From Arenicola marina (lineage: Eukaryota; Annelida; Polychaeta; Arenicolidae), in the NCBI GenBank assembly GCA_964019135.1, contig OZ025252.1, forward strand, positions 44,118,959-44,182,958: a stretch of 64,000 bases of DNA, in the 5' to 3' direction. The notes below the pieces were generated by a model that saw only the letters and a list, made by a program, of their open reading frames with translations, was not told the origin of the DNA and made no database searches. The translations under genes and the position numbers were made by a program. Of this stretch, positions 23,001 to 33,215 are shown piece by piece (position 1 is the stretch's first letter; each line of letters begins with the position of its first letter).

Positions 23001-24854
23001 GCCAGGGTCAGGGTTAGGGCCAGGGTCAGGGCCAGGGTCAGGGCCAGGGTCCCAGTGCCAGGAGGCGTCAGAACACCAAGGCCAGGGTCAGGGCCAGGGT
23101 CAGGGCCAGGGCCAGGGTCAGGGTCAGGGCCAGGGTCAGGGCCAGGGTCAGGGCCAGGGTCCCAGTGCCAGGAGGCGTCAGAACACCAAGCGGCGCTCTG
23201 TATGACACACATACACTGGTACCTGGCCGAGACACCTGGCTGAATAGTGACGTCCCATATATCACGGATAAGTGACGAATCGTCCCATATATCACGGATA
23301 AGTGACGAATCGTTCCATATATCACGGATAAGTGACGAATCGTCCCATATATCACGGATAAGTGACGAATCGTCCCATATATCACGGATAAGTGACGAAT
23401 CGTCCCATATATCACGGATAAGTGACGAATCGTCCCATATATTACGGATAAGTGACGAATCGTCCCATATATCACGGATAAGTGACGAATCGTCCCATAT
23501 ATCACGGATAAGTGACGAATCGTCCCATATATCACGGATAAGTGACGAATCGTCCCATATATCACGGATAAGTGACGAATCGTCCCATATATTACGGATA
23601 AGTGACGAATCGTCCCATATATCACGGATAAGTGACGAATCGTCCCATATATCACGGATAAGTGACGAATCGTCCCATATATCACGGATAAGTGACGAAT
23701 CGTCCCATATATTACGGATAAGTGACGAATCGTCCCATATATCACGGATAAGTGACGAATCGTCCCATATATCACGGATAAGTGACGAATCGTCCCATAT
23801 ATCAAGTGTAAGTGAGAAATCGTCCCATATATCAAGGATAAGTGACGAATCGTCCCATATATCAAGGATAAGTGACGAATCGTCCCATATATCAAGGATA
23901 AGTGACGATCGAGTTTCTTAGAGGAGTTGGTTCCTTTGCTAACGCGCTATCGATTTGTAGACCACTACGGAGTGGACCTCACGGCATCTCAAGACACACC
24001 AGTGGCTACTCGCAAAGACCACACCTTCGTCTACCTAAGCGTAGCTGTTCACATACAGAAGCCTCTTGAACTCTTAGGACCTGGTAGGTTTGACACTTTT
24101 TTGTATTTTGCGTATGCAAATTACATTTACGCAAGACCAGACCTGTATTGGCGACAGTATATGGCTCTGAAATAGGTCTTTGTTGTTAAAATTACACGGT
24201 TTGGATTGTATTTTCATCAGAACGGTCACTGAAACTTTCTACTCCTTGACGTAAACAGATAATTTTACAATATGGCGATAATTGCTGATCACCACGAATA
24301 TGGGAGTCGGTAAATGTTAAGCACTGTTTCTAACTTGTATTAGAGCGTACGATAGTCGGCATTTGAAGGCATTTCAATTACTTAAAATGGCGCGGTTGTT
24401 TGCAGGTTTCGGGATTTTCCTTGAGTTCAAGCACTACAAACCCAAGAAGGGGAAGGTGAGCACGAGGTGCTGGGCGTTCATGGAGGCGGACGAGATCAAG
24501 GACGGACCTGCCGCTCTGGAACTGTGAGTAGGACACCTCCTCACGCGGGATTTACAGGCTTTGGTTTACGAAGCCGTAGGAACACCACTGGATGTCTCGT
24601 CTGTAGTGTATAGTTGTAATTAATAATTTATTTCCAAATACATATTGCGTATTATCTTTGTATTCACTTTTTTTTTAATTTGAAGACCTGTAGAATATGA
24701 GAAGACCTTCATGCAGACATGTAGAATGTAACTAGTATTTGTTTATAGATACAAGAAACCAACGGATTTCAAGCGCAAGAAGATCCGCCTGTTGACCGTG
24801 AAACCACTTTATCTACAACTGAAAGTAGTCTGCAATGGAAGAAAGGCCCCCTGA
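16936..24854 (+). CDS. AIDA: AIDA, axin interactor dorsalization-associated protein, complete
   Basis: AIDA binds Axin and restrains Axin-driven JNK signalling; in mammals it also acts with HRD1 in ER-associated degradation. It has an N-terminal helical region and a C-terminal C2 domain. Ten coding exons join in phase: 16936-17057, 17302-17365, 18209-18262, 18499-18553, 18876-19020, 21949-21995, 22551-22685, 23961-24083, 24406-24523 and 24749-24854, giving 322 aa (human about 306). Diagnostic segments are DSWGQPVEAID (residues 28-38), KIIICLDMRSQSLQ, LRLEKIGLKDPAQYINPFIT (C2), SQDTPVATRK, FLEFKHYKPKKG and YKKPTDFKRKK near the C-terminus. I start at 16936 because the residues before it are intron-like and the length then matches the family; the exon itself begins at 16919 after a TTATTCAG acceptor, so a non-coding 5' exon should exist upstream. 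Exon 4 uses the acceptor at 18497-18498; the tempting TGCAGCAG further on would put a stop in frame. Four introns carry minisatellites. Confidence 0.95.
17302..17365 (+). CDS. AIDA: AIDA coding exon 2
   Basis: Acceptor TTTATTCAG, donor GTAATG. Codes residues 41-62, ending FNDEQK, which corresponds to the conserved EEQK of vertebrate AIDA. Confidence 0.85.
17840..18245 (+). repeat. 81-bp tandem repeat x5 containing the AIDA exon 3 acceptor and exon start
   Basis: The CACACACTTTACC landmark recurs at 17851, 17932, 18013, 18094 and 18175, a period of 81 bp. Each unit holds about 44 bp of intron end, the acceptor TTGTGACTTGTAG, and the first 37 nt of AIDA exon 3 (AAGACAGTAAGGAAG ... GGACATGA). 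The fifth copy runs on into the only complete exon. Entry at an earlier copy meets the TAG of the next acceptor in frame after 26 codons. Confidence 0.93.
18209..18262 (+). CDS. AIDA: AIDA coding exon 3 (last copy of the 81-bp array)
   Basis: Codes residues 63-80, KTVRKIIICLDMRSQSLQ, colinear with KTIGKIATCLELRSAALQ of vertebrate AIDA. Only this copy has the final 17 nt and a donor (CAG|GTAAAC). Confidence 0.9.
18499..18553 (+). CDS. AIDA: AIDA coding exon 4
   Basis: Acceptor ATTCCTAG, donor GTGAAG. Codes residues 81-99, ending LTEVQKLEK, which corresponds to the KLEDLKKLEP region of the vertebrate protein. Confidence 0.85.
18876..19020 (+). CDS. AIDA: AIDA coding exon 5
   Basis: Acceptor CTTTTCAG, donor GTAAGA. 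Codes residues 99-147, including EFPVDISNYS (vertebrate EFPFDV...) and an acidic linker. The intron gives an in-frame TAA directly after the splice site, so the repeat that follows cannot be read through. Confidence 0.9.
19042..21595. repeat. 45-bp minisatellite, about 57 copies, AIDA intron 5
   Basis: Unit of 45 bp, GTTACCTACATCCATACCC, ATTATTCTACTACAACTATT, ACGGTA. Most variation is at three sites (CATC/CATCA, ATTC/ATTG, ACTAT/ACGAT). Because 45 is a multiple of three, several frames on both strands stay open for hundreds of codons. Not coding: it lies in a well-defined intron. Confidence 0.97.
21596..21845 (+). mobile_element. tRNA-derived SINE, near full length
   Basis: Head resembling a tRNA gene: A-box-like AGCTCAGTGGGCTAG (21609-21623) and B box GGTTCGAGCCC (21679-21689), followed by a tRNA-unrelated body (GATAAAGATCCCATGTCTTT, AGAGTAGGGGGTTACC, TCTCCCATTGACGCGATATA). 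The body recurs on the minus strand at 63593-63777. It starts exactly where the 45-bp array ends, in AIDA intron 5. The tRNA part does not fold into a functional tRNA by eye. Confidence 0.85.
21949..21995 (+). CDS. AIDA: AIDA coding exon 6
   Basis: Acceptor TTTTTAAG, donor GTGAGT. Codes residues 147-163, an acidic segment VDSVDEDSDEE like the acidic linker of vertebrate AIDA. Confidence 0.85.
22125..22478. repeat. 15-bp minisatellite (ACCCTGGGAGTGTAT), about 23 copies
   Basis: Unit ACCCTGGGAGTGTAT with variants in the GGAG/GGGG/GCGT position, in AIDA intron 6 and ending about 70 bp before exon 7. Confidence 0.95.
22551..22685 (+). CDS. AIDA: AIDA coding exon 7 (start of C2 domain)
   Basis: Acceptor TTTTTTGCAG, donor GTAAGA. 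Codes residues 163-208. LRLEKIGLKDPAQYINPFIT aligns with the first strands of the AIDA C2 domain. Confidence 0.95.
22836..23195. repeat. Hexanucleotide array GGGTCA/GGGCCA with an internal duplication
   Basis: About 50 hexamers of GGGTCA and GGGCCA in AIDA intron 7. A non-repeat spacer (CCCAGTGCCAGGAGGCGTCA then GAACACCAAG) occurs twice, at about 23050 and 23161, showing that a block of about 111 bp was duplicated. Confidence 0.95.
23250..23910. repeat. 30-bp minisatellite, 22 copies, AIDA intron 7
   Basis: Unit CGTCCCATATATCACGGATA plus AGTGACGAAT. Copies are almost identical except the last four (ATCAAGGATA), which lie nearest exon 8. The array ends about 50 bp before the exon 8 acceptor. 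Confidence 0.97.
23961..24083 (+). CDS. AIDA: AIDA coding exon 8 (C2 domain)
   Basis: Acceptor CGATTTGTAG, donor GTAGGT. Codes residues 208-249, with GVDLTASQDTPVATRKDHTF matching vertebrate GIDLTPVQDTPVASRKEDTY. Confidence 0.95.
24406..24523 (+). CDS. AIDA: AIDA coding exon 9 (C2 domain)
   Basis: Acceptor TGTTTGCAG, donor GTGAGT. Codes residues 249-288, with FLEFKHYKPKKGKVSTRCWA and FMEADEIKDGP. Confidence 0.95.
24749..24854 (+). CDS. AIDA: AIDA coding exon 10 with stop codon
   Basis: Acceptor TTTATAG, stop TGA at 24852-24854. Codes residues 288-322, beginning YKKPTDFKRKKIRLLTVKPL; the last dozen residues diverge from vertebrates. Confidence 0.95.
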
Positions 24855-26460
24855 GTTCATTGTCCGCAATACGCTTTTAGGTCACAAGTTTATTGTCACA
24901 GTAGTGATGAGGCAAAGTTTACTTTCACCAGTTCTGTGGTACAGTTTATTGTCACTTGAGTGCCAAGGTACATTATTTCACTTGAGTGCTGAGGTACATT
25001 TGCTAAGGTCATTGTCACAATTTTGATGAGTTGAAGTTTATTGTCACGAGTGGGATGAAGTAAAGTTTAATGTAGCAGTGTGTTGAGGACTCAGTTCATT
25101 ATCAATAGAGTGACGAAAAAGTTTGTCACAATTGGGATGAGGTCTATTTTATTGTCAGTAGTAGGATGAAATAGGGTAAATGTCGAAAGTGTGATTAAGT
25201 AAAGTTTTGATTGTGTATCGTCAGCCAATTCAGCAGTGTGATTAAGTAAAGTTTTGATTGTGTATCGTCAGCCAATTCAGCAGTACATGTATTATGAAAT
25301 GTAGTCCATTGTCAACAATGCTTCATCGGACGCATATATTGTCAGTAATGTGATGAAGTGAAATTAATTGTCACCAGTGCTGAGTGGGTACATTGTTATC
25401 AGTGAGAGTAGAGTGTATTGTGCATATTATACATGTAAACCTCGGAGTTCTGTGGTGGGTACCGAAGTACAGGATTGCTATTCCAGCCAAATCGCTGCTA
25501 AACTTATTAGAGCTTTCCGTCCACTGACACTGCTATATGGGATCACATCAGTGATATATTTGTTAATTAATCTAGTCTAGTGCGTTTCGAACTATCACGG
25601 CAGCATTAAATGATAGGTTCAGTGACATGTTATCTAATATGGCGTTTTTAGTTTCTAAACATCAAGACAGCTTTAATTATATTTCTTAACAAAAGTGTAC
25701 TTTGCACTGTTGGTTTCTTAGTGGCACAGTTGTTGTTTACATGTCTATTATATTTATATATATTATTGTACCTTTCTTGTTTGCGTATGAATATTTTAGT
25801 GAAGGTTTCATAGGGACTGTTCACGAACGGCGTGAAGTGAATTTATGTATTCAGAATAGTTAACCTCAGCGACCATGCAGGTGTTCCACTTCAAACCATT
25901 AGTTCCCCGGCTTTATATAGCCTCCCAGGCTGAAAGTGCCTTTTATCCCAAAGGAAATTAAATGTGTTCTGCATAATGGTCCATTTAATGGTTTAACTAT
26001 TTTAGAAAAATTTAGTAACGTTACAAAGGTGACACCTCGTGTGAATGATTGATGTAACAGTGGGAGGGCGGATTTCTCTGGGCGCTTCCTAGAGGTACAT
26101 GTGCGTACCTTGTACGTACGAGCCACAATTTCCATTCCATATTCGGTGTAATCGACATCTGAACAAAGTAGACCCTACGTCTGCTTTGCAATGATGGCTC
26201 GAATACTTATTAGGGCGATATGTTCACACGCACATTGTAATAGAAATAATTAGGTTGGTGTTGCGATGAAACGTTGCAAATCTCGTTATTTTATAACCTA
26301 TAATATTCCACTACTAATAATTTTTTAATATTTTATATGAAATGAGCATTTACTGTGATTTATGTCACTTTTTGTCATGTTTCACTAATTTTATCCATCT
26401 ATTTTTCACTGAAATTGATTCACATTGCAGAGAAATAAACAGTTATCAATAAAGGCTAAG
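24855..26460 (+). other. Probable AIDA 3' untranslated region with a decayed repeat
   Basis: The first AATAAA signals downstream of the AIDA stop are at 26434-26439 and 26448-26453, suggesting a 3' UTR of about 1.6 kb. Between 24880 and 25390 a degenerate phrase of the form GTTTATTGTCAC with GATGAAGT-like sequence recurs roughly every 30-40 bp, and one 47-bp piece (from 25189) is duplicated in tandem. Confidence 0.5.
26434..26453 (+). terminator. Candidate AIDA polyadenylation signals (two AATAAA)
   Basis: Two AATAAA hexamers 8 bp apart, the first clear ones after the AIDA stop codon. There are no transcript data to confirm use. Confidence 0.45.
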
Positions 26461-26611
26461 TTGTGGTGTGAGTACATTAAAAACTGGAGAGTATATATTA
26501 AAGCTATGATCAATGCGATTAGGCGAACTGTCTGGCATCACTTGGATTCAGTCTGTTTAGAAGTGACCTCCAGTAAAAGTAGGGGAGGGAGTATGTAAAA
26601 CACTTAGATCC

Positions 26612-26858
26612 TAGATACGGCGCACAATCAGGATCTGCTCCAGCCATAATCAATGTCACCTGGATACGGCGCACAATCAGGATCTGCTCCAGCCATAATC
26701 AATGTCACCTGGATACGGCGCACAATCAGGATCTGCTCCAGCCATAATCAATGTCACCTGGATACGGCGCACAATCAGGATCTGCTCCAGCCATAATCAA
26801 TGTCACCTAGATACGGCGCACAATCAGGATCTGCTGAAGCCATAATCAATGTCAAACA
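26612..26858. repeat. 49-bp minisatellite x5
   Basis: ATACGGCGCACAATCAGGAT recurs at 26615, 26664, 26713, 26762 and 26811. The unit also holds CTGCTCCAGCCATAATCAAT and GTCACCTGG. The copies are nearly identical. Confidence 0.95.
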
Positions 26859-29800
26859 TTTACTCCTTTAACTTACATATCAATGCGGACACCTTTAACT
26901 GGTCTTACATGAACAGTTGTGCGGGGTTTACTGCGGCATCACCCACGGAACAGTAGTAGGTAAACGAACATTTTCGTCGCATAAATTAAACTTTGTTTTG
27001 AAACAGAACCCAAAGCCTGACTTATAGCCCAGGCGGAAGTTCCGGCTATTTGTAATTTTTCATAAATTATGTTCAATAACGTCACGCAAACACTTGTTTG
27101 TACATGACTACCGGTGATTCGCACGAAGAACTATTCAAACGGATGAGTGACAAAAGTCCATGAAGTATTCAACAAGGAGACTGAAACACTCGGTTATACT
27201 ATTTTTATTACAAGAATCATTGTATCAGGTAAAATACAAACAAGACTGCAACATATACGCAGCGATGCGCGCCTAACAGAGACGTAGGTATATATGCTAT
27301 AAGGCGAGCGGACTTGGAGGCCGAATCCTCGCCACAGCCACCGACAGGTTCTCTTGGTTGGCTCTACGTCACCAAACCTTGTGAGAGTGGGAGACTTTTA
27401 ACAGCTGGGGGTACGTACGGTACAAACGACGGACACTCAGCCAACACACACAGCTTCCCCCTCCCATCCCTCCTACCACCCCGCTCCTGTTCCACGTCTC
27501 ATTGGCACTTGAGCCCCGAATGCGGAGTGGTCGCCACACTATCCTTGGTCATAGCTTAATTCACAAGCCTATTTATAGCCAGTGCAATGGTACATTGGAT
27601 GTGTACCCAATCGCTATAAATCGACGTCATACAAAATAAATTACTTACAAATCAAATATACACTACATCTGTATGATGATCTAGTTATAGTAACGTGAAT
27701 GTATGACCTGCTCGTGGTCGTCTCCGTTAATTGCCGTGTGCGCAGTCGCCCTAGTCATGCTTTGTACACAAATGGATGCGTCTGACTAGGGATACGTACA
27801 ATAGGAGGGTCTCCTGCCAGCACACACGCGGCACACATGGCACCATCGTCACGTGACATACTACTAGTAGTTGCGCGCGCACCAGGGACGTGCGCACATT
27901 TTCTAAAACACAAAACCCCAGAAATAGCATACAACGACAACGTACAGGCATCAAATTTTCGTATTAACAACGGCAACGTTTTACATATCACCAGTTCAGA
28001 CACGGTAGATATGGTTTATGTCTTTAACATAATCCTATTTTCTCGCTTTTTTTAAATATATATATATATATATGTGTGTATGTATATATACGCATATGTC
28101 TGACGTAATACACCTTAGTCATATATGTGTAATTTCACGACCGCCGTTTCCTTGCTCATGTTTTCACTTATATTGTATCATGTTCATGACCACTGTACCC
28201 TTCTTCATACTATAGAACAACATATGCCGGATACGACGGACAGGCCATTCGGCTGTCCGCGTGTAGTACACTCAGCGGGCCCCGACGTCGCTGTCGGTCA
28301 GGCGGGAGCGCAATGGACACTGGGAAGATATACAACCATGACGGGCGTTCAAAGCAAACGTCGATGCATTTGCCACATATATATCACCCACACGTTCCAT
28401 AACATTACGCACACGACTCTCTCAAACACAGATATATAAACCAGTATTTCACTCAGATATGTAGACGGCATGCCCAAATAAAATAATCACAGCATCTATG
28501 AACTCCCATGTTCCTTGTGCTCTGCAGTCAAACTTTGCTATTCAGACGGGTCACACCGGTGTCACTCGCCCACCTAAAGCCCCGCTACATGGCTCTGTCG
28601 CGCGTTCGGTACCAGCGCGCTAAGGAACCATGTATCAGGGCTACCACCCTGCTGCACATAGCAATGTAACACTGCTGCTACCCTGTGTCGTCGACATCAG
28701 CGCCAGTCACAACTAAGGAAAATACTGACACCCTTCACAGTAACACGTTCGATCATTCCGCTAAAACCCATTCTTAATACACGCATATGGTCACCGCCCC
28801 CATGACAACGATGTAACAATCTCCCAATGATGACATCGGCGCGGTAGTTTTGTTTTTTCCGGGTAGGATATTGATTAATGAGAACGCTGAAATGTGCTTT
28901 TTTTTTCCTTTTTTTCCTAATTTTCTTGCAGAACAAGTCTTTTAGGTGAATCAATGGTATACGTAACGCGATGAGCCATACATACAGACGTGAGGGGGTC
29001 GCCAGGTGGCAGGTCTAAACCCACGAAACGCCCCTGGAGCACGTGATCTGAACCGGTGATCATAATATACATACATACAGGTTACATACATACATCCAAC
29101 CAGGACACAGGTAGGCAAGCAGGGTGTACTGGCACCATTATCACCTCATACATTATCAAAGCTCAACCGCACAAGTTACAAAACATTGTCACTAGATTCC
29201 CACTGAGAACCAATTAATACCAGTGAACCCATCACAGATGGTTTTCCTCCCATGATGAATTAAACAAGGCAATCGCCGATAAACTAATTCATATTTTTGT
29301 CATTATTGTGGCGAAGCCTTCAGTCAAATATCTACAACAAGTGCGCTACACCAATCATACAAAAATTACGCAATATCCCAGGCATGACGAGGTTCTCTTG
29401 TAAAAATTTGAAGTGCAGTTCATTTACATAGCTGAATAATCATAACCATCCTTGTGGCACATGGTATGGCGGCAATTTTACGCGAGAAGTGATACAGCGT
29501 AACCACAGACTATTACAATCAGAGTGCAGACTACAAACAAAGCCTTTGCTTTACCCGGCGAATCTATTCGACGTCAAAATATGAAACATCCGATTTTAAC
29601 GGATTATAATAATCGTGCACCATTTACAGGTTATAAAACGTAAATGGAAAGCGATCAATTCCAGACTATGGCAAATCACACAAAGCGCGAGAGGATGGCT
29701 ATATTTGGTATATTTGCTACTTCTAAAGCCTCTTCTCATTTCTATTCAATACAAGGAACACCTTTTCAAGAACAGTCCAATTTATGTAATCCAAAACAAA

Positions 29801-30394
29801 TCAGAGCCAATGCCCGTTCCATTTGCGACCAAGAAAGGGAAATACATACCCTGAAAGCCATAAAGCTACGACATTGAAGTCCGTGGACGTCAAATGCAGA
29901 AAACGACATACACGTTCAGTGGTCGTTGGTCCATGTTAACGCACCCGTTATCGTATAATCCCATAATATTATTCCATTTCAGAGGCCCCAGCACGGAAGG
30001 TGGATCCGATAGTTACTACAGCTTTGTTATTGTCTGTTTTATATTGGAATCCAATGGGACGCCAGTCGAACCGCGTTATTAATCTCTCACAAAGCCCCCA
30101 GCAGACAGTCTACCCCAACAGTGACATCCGAGCACATACACATCTGTAAGCACAGCCGACATGCACCACATAGCATTAGGTTTTCAATGCTTTGTTTTCG
30201 ACACATCGCTTGCAGATTTGCAAACTATGGCCGGCGTGAGTGACTCGAGACGGTTAGACCATGCTTCATTAGTGCCGCATGCCGTTAGCTCCCGCTAATC
30301 CCGATGCTGGATCCCAAAGAGGTTCTTCGTATTCCACAAGAAGCCAGGCCAGGAACGCCTAGACCCGGGTCCCGCATGTCTTTTTTTTAACCAC
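26859..30394. other. Intergenic, no gene recognised
   Basis: Between the convergent AIDA and PPP2R5 genes. It holds a short AT microsatellite (28055-28090) and an isolated TCGCCAGGTGGCAG site (28989-29002) resembling a CTCF core. I found no conserved exon on either strand. Confidence 0.4.
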
Positions 30395-31165
30395 GCCCTT
30401 CCGCCCCAATTGTAGTGTTTGGCTAGAGAAGACCACGCCCCTCGGATGCCAGGCCACGCCCACCAACAGCCTCCTACAGTGAATAGCATAGAGAAGACCA
30501 TATCTCTCAAAGGCCAGGCCACGCCCACCAATTGGTTGGTACAGTGAAGAGCCGAGAAGACAACGCCTCCGAGGCCAGGCTACGCCCACTAAGTCTCGTA
30601 CAGTGAGTATCCTAGAAAAGACCACGCCCGTTAAGAGGCCAGGCCACGCCCACAATTAGCCTTCAATTAGCTAGAGAAAGCCACGCCCCTTCGATGCTAG
30701 GCCACACCCACCAATATGTTCGAACAGTGAAGTGCCTGGAGAAGACCACGCCCACCAATTGGATCGTAAAGTGAAGAGCCAAGAGAAGACCACTCCCTTC
30801 CGCGGCCAGGCCACGCCCACCAATAGCCTCGTCCAATGAAGACGCTAGAGAAACCTACGGTCCTGTGAGGCTAGGTCACACCCACCAATGGTATTATACA
30901 GTGAGTATTCTACAGAAGACCACGCCCCTTAGAGGCCAGACCACGCCCACCATTAGCCTCGTCCAATGAAGACGCTAGAGAAGCCTACGGTCCTGTGAGG
31001 CTAGGTCACACCCACCAACGGTATTATACAGTGAGTATCCTACAGAAGACCACGCCCCTTAGAGGCCAGACCACGCCCACAAAGAGCCTTGTACAATGAA
31101 GACGATAGAGAAGACCACACCTCTCCGATCTCGGGCCACACCCACCAATACGTTCGTACAGTGAA
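30395..31165. repeat. Degenerate repeats of about 60 bp rich in CCACGCCC
   Basis: A phrase of the form GGCCAGGCCACGCCCACCAA, then about 20 bp ending CAGTGAAG, then AGAGAAGACCACGCCCCT, recurs about a dozen times. A block of about 126 bp is duplicated almost exactly (30828-30951 and 30957-31080). CCACGCCC is a GC-box/KLF-like motif; a functional role is unproven. Confidence 0.85.
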
Positions 31166-31407
31166 GCGCCTGGAGCAGATTCCGTCCAACACAGACAAGA
31201 AGGGGAGAATAACACGACACAAAACGAAGAACATCGACAAAGAGGAAAAGGTAGTGTGCGACATAGAAATGAAACATTCAAATAAAGAAAGGGAATGTTA
31301 TTCGCAACAAAGCGGTCGTACAGCACAGTCATCTGTTGTAAAGCTCAGAGGGTGGTCTAGGAAGAAACATCAGGAGAAGAGGACCATTATAACGCTACGG
31401 GACATTA

Positions 31408-31535
31408 AGGAGTAGAGGCCAATAGGCAGCATTGGGCGGACACTGCTGGACCGACGGCTGGCCATGGCAAGGGTGGAAGTAGAGGCCAATAGGCAGCATT
31501 GGGCAGACACTGCTGGACCGACGGCTGGTTATGGC
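31408..31535. repeat. Tandem duplication of about 65 bp
   Basis: Two successive copies of GTAGAGGCCAATAGGCAGCA ... CACTGCTGGACCGACGGCTGG. Confidence 0.9.
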
Positions 31536-31589
31536 CAGGCTTGAAGTGGTCATTCGGCCTGTGATGGGCGTCACGAGGGGCGAAGGCCG

Positions 31590-31775
31590 GGTTGGCTTGC
31601 ACCAGGAAGGGTTGGCTTGCATCAGACTGGATTAGCTTGCATCAGGCCGGGTTAGCTTGGAACAGACCGGGTTGGCGTGCACCAAGCCGGGTTAGCCTGT
31701 ACCAGGCCGGGTTAGCTTGCATCAGACCGGGTTAGCTTGCACCACGCCGGCTTAGCTTGCATCAGACCGAGGGGC
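31590..31775. repeat. 20-bp minisatellite (GGGTTAGCTTGCATCAGACC), about 9 copies
   Basis: Unit GGGTTAGCTTGCATCAGACC with GCATC/GCACC and AGACC/AGGCC variants. Related decayed phrases (TTGGCTTGGCTTGACTAGGC) occur to about 32110. Confidence 0.9.
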
Positions 31776-32504
31776 CGGGGCAGGTCGCCGTCAAAAGTTA
31801 TCTTGTCTGAGGTGCGCAATGTCTGCCTAAGTTAGGTGTTGCTGTCCCCAGCTGGGCAAGGGCCACTTAGGTCGACACAAGCCAACTTGTACCACGGCAT
31901 GTAAGCCCAGGTCAAACTAACGGTTAAACTAGGCAGTGCTGAACACTGTGTAGGGCGGGGCAGGTGGGGCTAGGACATGCCGGGGTTGGGGGCGGGGGGG
32001 TTACATACAACTGGCTAGGATTGGCTTGGCTTGACTAGGCCAGATTGCACTTGGCTGGCTAACTTTGGGATTAGCTTTGGTCGGCTGAACTAGGATGGAA
32101 TGGCCTAGCTGGGCCCGGCTAGGGAGGAGGAGCAGAGGAAGGAAGCGGTGTGAAAGACGCCTCTCCACTTTTAGCTGTTCTCGGACGAGGTGCACAGATA
32201 GTCATCCGGGCGTTTGTGATTCTCGAGGGCTTTCAGGGTGTACGTGTCATGCGGGAGCTCCGACTTCCGGCGAAGCAGCGGCTTCTCTCTATTGCGCTGC
32301 TTCTTTGTCACCTGTCAATTCAAAAACATGCCGAAAGAAAAAACACAAGTGTCAGTACTTAGTAAACATACAAAAAACACGCTATGATGTCAGCTCAGAA
32401 ACAAAGTTAACAAAATAAGGACACAAATTCGTTGGTAGCTGTAGCTAATAATTAAACAAACAACATGCTTCCCAAATGTAACGTCTAGCGAAAAAAACGT
32501 ATGC

Positions 32505-32605
32505 AGAGAAGCCGCTTGCGCGGGAACTACACGTGACACATGGTTTCTGTGGCCACTGCCGCTTGCGCGGGAACTACACGTGACACATGGTTTCTGTGGC
32601 CACTG
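32505..32605. repeat. Tandem duplication of about 47 bp
   Basis: GCCGCTTGCGCGGGAACTAC through GTTTCTGTGGCCACT occurs twice in a row; each copy holds a CACGTGACAC site. Confidence 0.9.
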
Positions 32606-33034
32606 AGCACGGTTATCTAAAGGGTAACTAACCACCTCATAATGATAAATAAAATTCACCATGCATGAAGCAAACTTTGGTAGTGGCAGTGTTAGTTGCA
32701 ACAACGACAACGGCATAGCCATGTAGATACAGGTATATATATACAGGTATATATATGCATATATATAAATGGTCTGCTTAGAGTAGGAAAAACGATAAAA
32801 GGCAATATTTTCATCTTTTCTGTCTCTTGGTTACATCGTGACCGAGCTATGAATTTGACTTATGATATAATGAACTGCGAGATGCCAGATTATCATATAA
32901 ATACCATTTAAATACAACAACTTACAGTAATAATATTACTCGATGAATGGGCTATCGACGGACTTGCTGGAACGACGTATGAACACCATTGTGCGAAAGA
33001 GAATTGTTAAGGGAATAAATCGGTATTCCGCATC

Positions 33035-33215
33035 GTAGAGAGCACGTGTAGAGATCAGGCGTAGAGAGCACATGTAGAAAGCACGCGTAAAGACCACGTG
33101 TAGAGAGACCACGTAGAGATCACACAGAGACCACGAGTACAGACCACGTGTAGAGCACGTGCAGACCACGCGTACAGACCACGTGTAGAGCACGTGCAGA
33201 CCACGTTCACAGAGC
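33035..33215. repeat. Degenerate repeats of about 20 bp with six CACGTG E-boxes
   Basis: Phrases such as AGACCACGTGTAGAGCACGTG recur. CACGTG is present six times in about 155 bp (near 33042, 33095, 33145, 33156, 33180 and 33191), with several one-base variants between. Confidence 0.85.

Noticed and set aside
23068..23895. Minus-strand frame with RHLSVIYGTI repeats
   Set aside because: Translation of the 30-bp array in AIDA intron 7.
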